Of a DNA stretch of 64,000 nt, positions 52,491 through 60,862 are shown piece after piece; the first letter of the stretch is position 1, and every line of letters begins with the position of its first letter. A program made the position numbers and the translations under genes. The notes under the pieces are model-generated. The model made no database searches. It was not told the origin of the DNA and worked only from the letters and a program-made list of their open reading frames with translations. The DNA comes from an uncultured Lachnospiraceae bacterium (GTDB taxonomy: Bacteria; Bacillota; Clostridia; Lachnospirales; Lachnospiraceae): NCBI GenBank assembly GCA_910585545.1, contig CAJUFN010000001.1:248001-312000 (forward strand). Direction: 5' to 3'.

Positions 52491-53357
52491 CTATTTTATA
52501 ATTTCTGACAAATTTTCCATAATTTTCGCGGCAATCTCCGGTTTATTCATAGAATAAATATGTATGTTATTGATTCCATTTGCAATCAAATCAATAATCT
52601 GATCTGTTGCATACGCGATTCCTGCCTGCTTCATCGCCGCTTTATCGTCTCCGAATTTATCCACGATTGCTTTAAATCTTGCCGGAAGATAAGTTCCTGA
52701 CATCTCCAGAATACGCTTCATCTGTTTACTGTTTGTCACCGGCATGATTCCCGGAATTACAGGCACTGTAATCCCCTGTTCTCTGATGCGATACAAGAAA
52801 TTGTAATGAATGGTATTATCAAAGAACATCTGCGTTGTGAGGAAATCAACTCCACAGTCTACTTTTTGTTTTAAGTAGCGGATATCGTCTGCTTTATGCT
52901 CATTCTCCACATGTCCTTCCGGATAACAAGCAGCACCGATACAAAAATCTCCTTGCTTTTTGATGTCCTCCACCAATTCATACGCATAACGGTAACCACC
53001 CGGCACCGGAAACTCCCGATCTGTCGGAATGTCACCTCGAAGCGCTAAGATATTCTCTATCCCACACATCTTTAATTGCCCGATTACCTCTGCTACTTCT
53101 GCTTTTGTAGATGAAGCACAGGTAAGATGTGCAAGACTCTCCACCTGAAATTCCTTTTTAATATGCGCTGCAATCCTTACTGTATTCTTGCTTGTTCCGC
53201 CGCCGGCTCCGTAAGTCACGCTGATATAAGACGGTTTCAATGCACCTATCTTGTCAATTGCTTGTACTACCCCTTCATATTGGGTATCTGTTTTCGGAGG
53301 GAAAACCTCTACTGAAATATGGATTTTCCCATCACTTAATCTGTCAGTTATCTTCAT
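52491..53357 (-). CDS. metF: Methylenetetrahydrofolate reductase
   Basis: 288 residues. ISVEVFPPKTDTQYEGV, YISVTYGAGGGTSKNTV, LAHLTCAS, NILALRGDIP, GAACYPEGH and DFLTTQMFFDNTIHYNF match MetF. It reduces methylene-tetrahydrofolate to methyl-tetrahydrofolate, the methyl donor for MetH. It is 10 bases upstream of the activation-domain gene. The metF, activation domain, metH order makes a compact methionine operon. No SAM or B12 riboswitch was recognised in the 50-base gap to glgA. Confidence 0.96.
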   Translation of the reverse strand: MKITDRLSDGKIHISVEVFPPKTDTQYEGVVQAIDKIGALKPSYISVTYGAGGGTSKNTVRIAAHIKKEFQVESLAHLTCASSTKAEVAEVIGQLKMCGIENILALRGDIPTDREFPVPGGYRYAYELVEDIKKQGDFCIGAACYPEGHVENEHKADDIRYLKQKVDCGVDFLTTQMFFDNTIHYNFLYRIREQGITVPVIPGIMPVTNSKQMKRILEMSGTYLPARFKAIVDKFGDDKAAMKQAGIAYATDQIIDLIANGINNIHIYSMNKPEIAAKIMENLSEIIK

Positions 53358-53408
53358 CTTGTACTCCCCTTAGCTGTTACATTCACTCCAAGTATGTGAG
53401 ACATTCTT

Positions 53409-54845
53409 TTAAAGGTTATCATATAATTCTTCGTATTGCTTTGCGGAATTGTTCCATGAAAAGTCTTTTAACATGGCACGTTCCACAATCTTGTTCCAGT
53501 CACGTCTCTTATCATAATAAATACGCTCTGCATAGCGTACCGTATTCATCATCTCATGTGCATTGTAATTACTGAAACTGAATCCGGTACCAGTCTTTTC
53601 AAATTCATTGTAGGCTTCTACCGTATCTTTGAGTCCGCCTGTCTCTCGCACGATCGGCACTGTTCCATAGCGAAGGCTCATAAGCTGGCTAAGTCCGCAT
53701 GGTTCAAATAAAGACGGCATCAGGAATGCGTCACATGCTGCATAAATTTTATGAGACAATGCTTCTGAATAATAAATATTTGCAGATACCTTGCCATTAT
53801 ATTTCCATGCAAAATGACGGAACATATTCTCATACTGTTCTTCACCGGTTCCAAGCACAACGAACTGTACTGCATCCTGGCAAAGCTCATCCATCACATA
53901 TGCAATAAGATCAAATCCCTTCTGATCTGTCAGTCGTGAAACAATACCTATCATCATAGTCTTGGAATCCACTTCAAGGCCAAGTTCTTTTTGCAGTTCC
54001 ATTTTATTTTTCACTTTTTCCTTCCGGAAGTTCTCTGCATTATAGTGGTATGGAACATGTATATCCGTCTCGGGATTATAATCATCATAGTCGATACCAT
54101 TGACGATACCAGACAGACAGTTTGCCCGAGCATTCATAAGTCCGTCAAGCTTCTCACCATAGAATGGCATCTTAATCTCTTCTGCATAAGAATTACTTAC
54201 GGTTGTTACGCGGTCAGCATATACAACGCCGCCCTTTAAGTAATTCGCATCTTTATATGCTTCCAATTTGTCCGGTACAAAATAATATTCCGGAAGTCCT
54301 GTAATATCTTTTACAGATTTCTTATCCCAGATTCCCTGGAACTTCAGATTGTGAATTGTAAATACGCTGCGAATTCCTCTGAAAAATTCATTTCCATAAC
54401 GGAAATTATCAAGATAAACCGGTATAAGGCCTGTCTGCCAGTCATGGCAATGAATGATATCCGGACGGAAATCAATAAGAGGAAGCGCACTTAGCGCTGC
54501 TTTTGAGAAAAACGCAAATTTTTCAATATCCTCATGAATATATCCGTATGGTTTTGCTCCTGAGAAATAATACTCATTATCTACAAAATAAAATATAATT
54601 CCGTCATGTTCCAGTTCCAAAATTCCTACATACTGGCTTCTCCAATTCAAGTCCATGTAAAAATGTGTCTTATACTGCAGTTTTTCTTTCCACTCCTGCT
54701 TCATACACATATATTTTGGCAGCATTACGCGTACGTCATACTTCTCTTTATTAAAATATTTTGGTAATGAACCTACTACGTCTGCCAAACCACCTGTTTT
54801 AATAAATGGTACCGATTCCGATGCAACAAATAATATCTTTTTCAT
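53409..54845 (-). CDS. glgA: Glycogen synthase (ADP-glucose type)
   Basis: 478 residues, GT5 family. The ADP-glucose-binding KTGGLADVVGSLPK lies at residues 16-29. DIIHCHDWQTGLIPVYL, FTIHNLKFQG, SGIVNGIDYDDYNPETD, GIVSRLTDQKGFDLIAYV and the C-terminal PSLFEPCGLSQLMSLRYG follow. It extends alpha-1,4-glucan from ADP-glucose. No other glycogen gene is adjacent. It has its own promoter. Confidence 0.96.
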   Translation of the reverse strand: MKKILFVASESVPFIKTGGLADVVGSLPKYFNKEKYDVRVMLPKYMCMKQEWKEKLQYKTHFYMDLNWRSQYVGILELEHDGIIFYFVDNEYYFSGAKPYGYIHEDIEKFAFFSKAALSALPLIDFRPDIIHCHDWQTGLIPVYLDNFRYGNEFFRGIRSVFTIHNLKFQGIWDKKSVKDITGLPEYYFVPDKLEAYKDANYLKGGVVYADRVTTVSNSYAEEIKMPFYGEKLDGLMNARANCLSGIVNGIDYDDYNPETDIHVPYHYNAENFRKEKVKNKMELQKELGLEVDSKTMMIGIVSRLTDQKGFDLIAYVMDELCQDAVQFVVLGTGEEQYENMFRHFAWKYNGKVSANIYYSEALSHKIYAACDAFLMPSLFEPCGLSQLMSLRYGTVPIVRETGGLKDTVEAYNEFEKTGTGFSFSNYNAHEMMNTVRYAERIYYDKRRDWNKIVERAMLKDFSWNNSAKQYEELYDNL

Positions 54846-54881
54846 TCATCTGCCCTCCATGCATAAATCTATCTTGTTTTC

Positions 54882-54910
54882 ATTATAGCGCATTTTGTAA
54901 CATATGAAAA
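54882..54910 (-). promoter_or_regulatory. Promoter of glgA
   Basis: Minus strand TTTTCA (54905-54910), 17-base spacer, TATAAT (54882-54887), about 35 bases before the ATG. Confidence 0.6.
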
Positions 54911-54918
54911 GAATTAAA

Positions 54919-55707
54919 TTACGGTTGTTTATACTCTAAACGAATTGTATCTGCAATTAGAGCAATAAATTCTGAGTTGGTTGGCTTTCCTTTGCGATTA
55001 TTGACCGTATATCCGAACAAATCATCCAATGTATCTAACTTTCCCCTGCTCCACGCTACTTCGATCGCATGACGAATTGCACGTTCTACTCTGCTCGAAG
55101 TTGTCTGATGTTTTTTTGCGACTGTCGGATATAAAACTTTTGTAATGGCATTCAAGACGTCCATGTCATCGACCGCCATCATAATCGCGTCTCTTAAATA
55201 ATGGTATCCTTTGATATGCGCCGGTATCCCTATCTCGTGTATCATACTGGTGACATGATTCTCCAATGTTTTTTTCGAAAGCGGTGCGAACTCTTCTTTT
55301 CCCGTGAACGTCGATTCATGACGGATAACCGGTTGATTTAAGTTCTTGATCCGATTTAGGATCACTTCTCTTTTAAATGGTTTTAATATATAATAACTCG
55401 CACCCTTGCTAAAAGCGTCTTCTGTAATTTTTTCCTGACCAATTGCTGTTATGACAATGAACTGCGGATGTTTTTTAATACTTTTATCGTCATGAACCAT
55501 CTCCATTACACTTAATCCATCCATTTTCGGCATAATCAAGTCCAACAATACCACATCCGGATCTTTCGCTTTAATGATCTCGTACATTTCCTCACCATTT
55601 CTGGCTTTCCCTACAAGTGTCAATTCGTCGTCACTATTTACTATTTCGCCTAATAAATCCAAAATTCTTTCATTGTCATCAGCAATAGCCACATTTAACT
55701 GTCTCAT
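54919..55707 (-). CDS. spo0A: Stage 0 sporulation response regulator Spo0A
   Basis: 262 residues from the ATG at 55707, preceded by AGGAGGG; the open frame continues upstream, but the promoter at 55759-55787 lies inside that extension. The receiver has D10-D11 and the phosphorylation site D56 (VVLLDLIMPKMDG). The C-terminal DNA-binding domain has IGIPAHIKGYHYLRDAI and SSRVERAIRHAIEVAWSRGK, the Spo0A recognition helix. It is the master switch of sporulation. It follows spoIVB, as in Bacillus and Clostridia. Confidence 0.97.
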   Translation of the reverse strand: MRQLNVAIADDNERILDLLGEIVNSDDELTLVGKARNGEEMYEIIKAKDPDVVLLDLIMPKMDGLSVMEMVHDDKSIKKHPQFIVITAIGQEKITEDAFSKGASYYILKPFKREVILNRIKNLNQPVIRHESTFTGKEEFAPLSKKTLENHVTSMIHEIGIPAHIKGYHYLRDAIMMAVDDMDVLNAITKVLYPTVAKKHQTTSSRVERAIRHAIEVAWSRGKLDTLDDLFGYTVNNRKGKPTNSEFIALIADTIRLEYKQP

Positions 55708-55758
55708 GCAACAAATCCCTCCTTTTTTCTCCTCTTCGTTACTCTTCCATTCGAGACA

Positions 55759-55787
55759 ATTATAAGTTCCAAGTTGTTGAGAATCAA
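55759..55787 (-). promoter_or_regulatory. Promoter of spo0A
   Basis: Minus strand TTGATT (55782-55787), 17-base spacer, TATAAT (55759-55764). A second, sporulation-type promoter was not assigned. Confidence 0.7.
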
Positions 55788-55825
55788 GGAAATATTGCCA
55801 CAATTTTTCGACATTTTCTCTATTA

Positions 55826-56887
55826 TTATACATTTTTCAACATATTCTCTATAAATATGCCATAGCCTTTTGTAGAGTCTCTTACAAAAACATGCGTTAC
55901 TGCTCCTACGATTTTTCCATTCTGAATGATCGGACTTCCGCTCATTCCCTGTACGATACCGCCGGTTAATTCCAAAAGTTTTTCATCCGTCACTTCCAGA
56001 ACAATCCCTTTATTTATCTCCCTTGATGAAAGGTCGATTTTTGTAATGCGGATTTTGTAATCCTTCACGGTTCCGTCTACCGCAGAACGGATATAGGCAT
56101 CTCCTGTCTGAATTTCATCTCTTGGCGCTGCCGGCATCGGCTCTAAATTTTCAAATAACTCATCTACTTTGTCAATTCTTCCATAAATACCTGATTCGGT
56201 ATTTTTTTCAATGCTGCCAAGTACATGACGGCTGTTGTAGACAATCACGCCTTCCATTCCTCCCGGACTGCCGCTGGTCCCTTTCTGAATATCCTGTATA
56301 CTCGTTTCATATAATCTTCCTTTGGATATTTCTACAAGCTCATTGGTATCCGAATCATGGATTCCATGCCCCAATGCTCCAAATTCACTGTTTCCAGTCA
56401 GAAACGTTACGGTGCCAAGTCCTTGTGTATTATCCCGGATCCATATCCCAAGCTTAAATTCATCTTTGCCGCACTGTACTGGTTTTAATCGCACATCAAG
56501 GTCCTCGTCTGCCCTTCTTAAATGCAATATGATTTCTTCATCCGCTAAACGTTCTACTTCCTGCAAAAGTTCCTTTTTACTTGTGATCGCTTTTTCGTCT
56601 ATTCCCACAATATAATCTCCGGCTTTTACAATATGTGCTGCCGGCTCGCATTTCTGTCCGTTCATGTCTGTGACTTTCTCTGTTCCAATGACCATAACGC
56701 CTTCTGTTTCCATATAGATGCCAATCGGCATTCCTCCCGGAATCAAGAGTTCATTTGCAATCGCCCTAGAGCTCACTTCCCGCTGCCTTTCTTCTTCCTC
56801 CTTATACATTCCAGCGTACTCTACGAGCATCACAACCGATAACATGAGCATAATACTCAAAAAAATACGGTATACCCGTCTTCTCAC
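55826..56887 (-). CDS. spoIVB: SpoIVB sporulation serine peptidase (S55)
   Basis: 353 residues from a GTG at 56887, chosen because an AAAGGA site is about 9 bases upstream; a GTG three codons earlier is too close to it. One N-terminal membrane helix, then a PDZ domain (about 65-145), and the S55 peptidase domain with LGHGIHD and the serine in GMSGSPIIQNG. It is secreted into the space around the forespore and triggers sigma-K activation. Position next to spo0A and recN is conserved. Confidence 0.95.
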   Translation of the reverse strand: MRRRVYRIFLSIMLMLSVVMLVEYAGMYKEEEERQREVSSRAIANELLIPGGMPIGIYMETEGVMVIGTEKVTDMNGQKCEPAAHIVKAGDYIVGIDEKAITSKKELLQEVERLADEEIILHLRRADEDLDVRLKPVQCGKDEFKLGIWIRDNTQGLGTVTFLTGNSEFGALGHGIHDSDTNELVEISKGRLYETSIQDIQKGTSGSPGGMEGVIVYNSRHVLGSIEKNTESGIYGRIDKVDELFENLEPMPAAPRDEIQTGDAYIRSAVDGTVKDYKIRITKIDLSSREINKGIVLEVTDEKLLELTGGIVQGMSGSPIIQNGKIVGAVTHVFVRDSTKGYGIFIENMLKNV

Positions 56888-56923
56888 AACAAACACATCC
56901 TTTTCTCTATATTAAAAAATGTT

Positions 56924-56954
56924 AAAAAAACAGATACCTTTCGATATCTGTTTT
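56924..56954 (-). terminator. Terminator after recN
   Basis: On the minus strand AAAACAGATA and TATCTGTTTT form a 10-bp stem followed by further T residues, between recN and spoIVB. Confidence 0.8.
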
Positions 56955-56976
56955 AGTATGTGGAAAATGTGTTTTT

Positions 56977-58680
56977 TCACTCTGTATCTTTTTGTACACT
57001 CTGGGATTTTTTGTATGTCTTAGCCAATGCCTTCATCTCTTTTGCATTTTGCATAACCAACTGTGTGATCTTTGCTCCTCCCAGAATACGAGCAAGTTCT
57101 TCTGCCGTCTCCTCTTCCTTGAGTTTGCGTATATTTGTCCGGGTAATCCCATTTTTTGTATTTTTTTCTATCACATAATGACTGTCTGCCATCGCCGCAA
57201 TCTGAGCCAAATGTGTAATACAGATAACCTGATGTTTTCCCCCGATCACGCTCATCTTCTCCGATACTTTCTGCGCAGTACGCCCGCTGATCCCGACATC
57301 TATCTCATCAAAAATCAATGTCTCGATCTCATCTTTGTCCGCCAGTACGGATTTAATCGCCAGCATAATACGAGAAAGCTCTCCTCCGGATGCAATATCT
57401 TTTAACGCTCTTAATGGCTCTCCCGGATTCATGGAAATCAAAAATTCTGCCGCATCGCTTCCATTTGCCGTCGCCTCTTTTAGCTGTTCAAATGCGATTT
57501 CAAACTGTACATCCAGAAAATTCAGATCGTTTAGCCCTTTTATGATCTCTCTCGAAAGTTTTTTTGCATATTCCCTGCGAATCTTGCTAAGTCTGTCGCA
57601 AAGCTTTGTAAGCTCTTGTTTTTTTGCCTCTGTGCTTTGCTGCAGTTCACTTAAATAGACTTCGTAGTGCTCCAGTACTTCCAGTCTTTGCTTCTTTTCA
57701 TCACAATATGCCAGGATTTCTTCTACTGTATTTCCATATTTTGTTTTTAATCTGTTAATTTCATTTAATCTGGTTTCTGTTTTATAAAACTCTTCTTCTG
57801 AAAATTCGCTTTCTTTCTGATAGTCTGCCAGTTCCCGGTTAAAATCATTCAGAAGCGTATCTACTTCCATTAATTGCTCATACAACGCTTCTGCCTTAGT
57901 ATCATAGGAAACAAGTTCCGCCATGCAACGGATACTGCGGCCAAAAAGCTCACTGGCACTGTCTGGCATACCGGAAAGATATTGATGAGTTTCCTCCAGA
58001 TTCCCGGTGATTTTTTTGCTGTTTGCCATCCGTTTATAGGCCTCTTCCAGCACTTCATCCTCACCTTTTTCCAGCTGTGCCTCCATAATCTGCGAAATCT
58101 CAAATCCAAGAAAATCGATTTCCTTTTTACGCTGCGCTTCATCTAATGCAGCTTCTTTGAGCTTTTGTTTCAATTCCTTATATTCCTTATAAGTTTCTTT
58201 TACCTGCTCTTTGATATTTGCGGAGGCGTCTTTGGAAAATGCATCCAGAATTGCCAAATGATTTTTTTCATACAATAAAGATTGATGCTCATGCTGACCA
58301 TGAATATCAATCAATATTTCAGAAACCTTTTTCAATAATCCTGCCGTCACCGTTTCGCCATTGATACGGCTTATGCTTCTGCCTTCCATAAGCCGCCTGC
58401 TTAAGATGATCTCCTGCCCTTCCGGATAAATATCAAGTTCTTCTAATTTTTTCAGCTGCTTTTCATCTCGTATACGAAAAACAAGCTCTACCAAACCATA
58501 ATCCGCACCTTCACGAATAATCTCCTTCGAGTACCGGCTTCCAAGCGCAAGGTTCACAGAGCCTAAGACAATGGATTTCCCGGCTCCGGTCTCACCGCTT
58601 AAAATATTAAGCCCCTCTTCAAATTCCACTTCTGCTTCGTCAATCAATGCAAGATTTTTTACATGTAGACTTTGTAACAT
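56977..58680 (-). CDS. recN: DNA repair protein RecN
   Basis: 567 residues from the ATG at 58680; the frame runs further upstream to 58755 but those residues are not conserved and overlap argR. MLQSLHVKNLALIDEAEVEF and Walker A GETGAGKSIVLG are at the start. A long coiled coil fills the middle. LRALKDIASGGELSRIMLAI (signature) and LIFDEIDVGISGRTAQKV (Walker B) are near the end. It is an SMC-like ATPase for double-strand-break repair. Confidence 0.96.
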   Translation of the reverse strand: MLQSLHVKNLALIDEAEVEFEEGLNILSGETGAGKSIVLGSVNLALGSRYSKEIIREGADYGLVELVFRIRDEKQLKKLEELDIYPEGQEIILSRRLMEGRSISRINGETVTAGLLKKVSEILIDIHGQHEHQSLLYEKNHLAILDAFSKDASANIKEQVKETYKEYKELKQKLKEAALDEAQRKKEIDFLGFEISQIMEAQLEKGEDEVLEEAYKRMANSKKITGNLEETHQYLSGMPDSASELFGRSIRCMAELVSYDTKAEALYEQLMEVDTLLNDFNRELADYQKESEFSEEEFYKTETRLNEINRLKTKYGNTVEEILAYCDEKKQRLEVLEHYEVYLSELQQSTEAKKQELTKLCDRLSKIRREYAKKLSREIIKGLNDLNFLDVQFEIAFEQLKEATANGSDAAEFLISMNPGEPLRALKDIASGGELSRIMLAIKSVLADKDEIETLIFDEIDVGISGRTAQKVSEKMSVIGGKHQVICITHLAQIAAMADSHYVIEKNTKNGITRTNIRKLKEEETAEELARILGGAKITQLVMQNAKEMKALAKTYKKSQSVQKDTE

Positions 58681-58744
58681 TTTTCTTTCCGTCCCTTTTG
58701 ACACACCACTTATTACATTTTTTATTTCTTTTTTTATTTCTTTG

Positions 58745-59194
58745 TTATGATACAATTTTTTTGATCTTCATCATCACTTCCAAAGTATCATCCACGCTTC
58801 GGTTTGCACACATAATCGTATCGTCCCCGGCAATACATCCAACCATCTCATGCCATTTCAGTGCATCTAAAGCTGCTGCAACCGCCATCGCCATTCCGGA
58901 TATCGTCTTAATCACAAGAATATTCTGCGCCATATCCATCGAAACATATCCGTCTTTTAAAATACGCATATATTTTTCATTCATAGACTGATCTGTTGTA
59001 TGTAATACGGTATAATGTTGTTTTCCACTCTCGGAAAGTACCTTCGTAAGTTTCATATCACGAATATCTCTGGAAACAGTTGCCTGCGTCACATGAAATC
59101 CTTCCTGATTCAAACGATCTGCCAATTCTTCCTGAGTCTCAATCTCATATTTTCCAATCAACTCTACAATCTTCGAATGTCGACTTAACTTCAT
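58745..59194 (-). CDS. argR: Arginine repressor ArgR
   Basis: 149 residues, normal length. The N-terminal winged helix contains ETQEELADRLNQEGFHVTQA and TVSRDIRDMKL. The C-terminal hexamer/arginine-binding domain contains CIAGDDTIMCA. It senses arginine and controls arginine metabolism genes. The start overlaps the nadK stop by 4 bases. This position between nadK and recN is typical of Firmicutes. Confidence 0.96.
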   Translation of the reverse strand: MKLSRHSKIVELIGKYEIETQEELADRLNQEGFHVTQATVSRDIRDMKLTKVLSESGKQHYTVLHTTDQSMNEKYMRILKDGYVSMDMAQNILVIKTISGMAMAVAAALDALKWHEMVGCIAGDDTIMCANRSVDDTLEVMMKIKKIVS

Positions 59195-60030
59195 AGCTCA
59201 TTTCCTCCCATTTTTCTCGCAAGAATTTCGAGAAAACTACTTTTTCCAAGCTTTATCATCCTCGTTACATCCTTTGCTTTCTGAATCATAATCTTTTCTC
59301 CGGAATGGAGATAACGCATATCTGCGCCGTCAAAAGTCACTTCTGTGACCTCTTCTTTCTTCCCTCTGCTCTTTCCGATCACAACCGTGATCTCATCCTG
59401 ATGTGATAAAACAATACTTCTGGCATTTAACGCATGTGAACAAATCGGTGTCATTACAATCAGCTCTGCTGTCGGTTCCACGATAGGTCCTCCTGCCGAA
59501 AGATTATATGCCGTAGAGCCTGTGGGAGTAGATATGATCAAGCCATCCGCCTGGCATGTATTTAAGAATTTTCCATTTACATAAATATGAAAATCAACAA
59601 TATGGATCGATCCGCTTCTGCTGACTACAATGTCATTTAACGCATGGGCGCTGCTGCCGTCTTCAAAATGACCGCTTAGCATCATTCGATCCTCCAACTC
59701 GTACTCTTTTTTCAGAATACACTCTAATGCCATCTCGATATCTTTAAGCTCTACTTCCGTCAGATACCCCAACGTCCCCATATTCACACCAAGAATCGGA
59801 ATCTGCAATTCCACCAGCTCTCTTGCTGCCCGAATCATAGTCCCATCTCCGCCGATCACAATGGCACAATCAATCTCTTTTGGAACTCTGTCTGCAATCA
59901 TCATCCCCATGTCATCCCGTTCGCATCGAATACTTTGCCTTCCTTTGTTTTTTAAGTATTCGTCGATTTGATAGGTAACCTTAAGGTTTGTATCCTTTTC
60001 TAAATTCGTAATAATCAAAAAACGTTCCAT
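59191..60030 (-). CDS. nadK: NAD kinase
   Basis: 280 residues from the ATG at 60030, the family start MERFLIITNLEKD; an upstream extension to 60072 overlaps tlyA. The catalytic GGDGTMIRAARE, NMGTLGYLTE, ALNDIVVSR and TPTGSTAYNLSAGGP are present. It phosphorylates NAD to NADP. It lies 13 bases past tlyA. Confidence 0.96.
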   Translation of the reverse strand: MERFLIITNLEKDTNLKVTYQIDEYLKNKGRQSIRCERDDMGMMIADRVPKEIDCAIVIGGDGTMIRAARELVELQIPILGVNMGTLGYLTEVELKDIEMALECILKKEYELEDRMMLSGHFEDGSSAHALNDIVVSRSGSIHIVDFHIYVNGKFLNTCQADGLIISTPTGSTAYNLSAGGPIVEPTAELIVMTPICSHALNARSIVLSHQDEITVVIGKSRGKKEEVTEVTFDGADMRYLHSGEKIMIQKAKDVTRMIKLGKSSFLEILARKMGGNEL

Positions 60031-60043
60031 ATCTTTCTGCCTT

Positions 60044-60862
60044 TTATTCTGATTTTTTTGCCAATGCTTCAAATGCTTCTTCTACAATATCATCAAACTT
60101 CTTTTCCAAACCTTGTTCGATGCCGCCCTCAGGCTGCTTCTTAAGATAAACCAGATACTCAATATTTCCTTCTGGTCCTTTGATCGGAGAATAGGTAATA
60201 TCCAATACTAAAAAACCGATTGAGACTGCATAGTCCACGACTTTATGAATCACTTCTCTGTGAGTACCCTTTTCTCTTACCACGCCTTTTTTTCCTACTT
60301 TTTCTCGCCCCGCCTCAAACTGGGGTTTGATCAAAGCGACAATTCTTCCCTCTTCTGTCAGATAATTACGGATTGGTTCCAATACTTTCGTAAGAGAAAT
60401 GAACGACACGTCAATGGAAGAAAAATCAATCTCTTCCCCGATATCTTCCGGCGTCACATAACGTATATTTGTCTTTTCCATACATACGACGCGCTCATCT
60501 TGACGTAATTTCCAATCCAGCTGTCCTCTTCCCACATCAATGGCAAATACTTTTGCAGCTCCATTTTGCAGCATACAGTCTGTAAATCCACCCGTAGAAG
60601 ATCCAACATCAGTGCATACTGCTCCTTCAAGCTTCAACGCAAACTCCTTCACTGCTTTTGCCAGCTTCAGACCGCCTCTGCTCACGAAGGGAAGCGTATT
60701 TCCTTTGATTTCAATTGACACCTCTTCGGAAAACATTGTTCCAGCCTTATCTTCTCTTTCACCATCCACAAACACATTGCCTGACATGATAATTGCCTTT
60801 GCTTTCTCCCTGGAAGCCGCAAGTGCTCTCTTTACCAACAATACATCCAACCGTTCTTTCAT
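60044..60862 (-). CDS. tlyA: TlyA-family rRNA (cytidine-2'-O)-methyltransferase
   Basis: 272 residues. Residues 1-60 are an S4 RNA-binding domain (ERLDVLLVKRALAASREKAK). A FtsJ-like methyltransferase domain follows (FVSRGGLKLAKAV, DVGSSTGGFTDCML, DVGRGQLDWKLR, ALIKPQFEAGRE). TlyA proteins methylate 16S and 23S rRNA; some members were once called haemolysins. It overlaps dxs by 4 bases. Confidence 0.93.
   Translation of the reverse strand: MKERLDVLLVKRALAASREKAKAIIMSGNVFVDGEREDKAGTMFSEEVSIEIKGNTLPFVSRGGLKLAKAVKEFALKLEGAVCTDVGSSTGGFTDCMLQNGAAKVFAIDVGRGQLDWKLRQDERVVCMEKTNIRYVTPEDIGEEIDFSSIDVSFISLTKVLEPIRNYLTEEGRIVALIKPQFEAGREKVGKKGVVREKGTHREVIHKVVDYAVSIGFLVLDITYSPIKGPEGNIEYLVYLKKQPEGGIEQGLEKKFDDIVEEAFEALAKKSE

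Noticed and set aside
53358..53408. SAM or cobalamin riboswitch before metF
   Set aside because: The space to glgA is about 50 bases, too short, and has no matching core.
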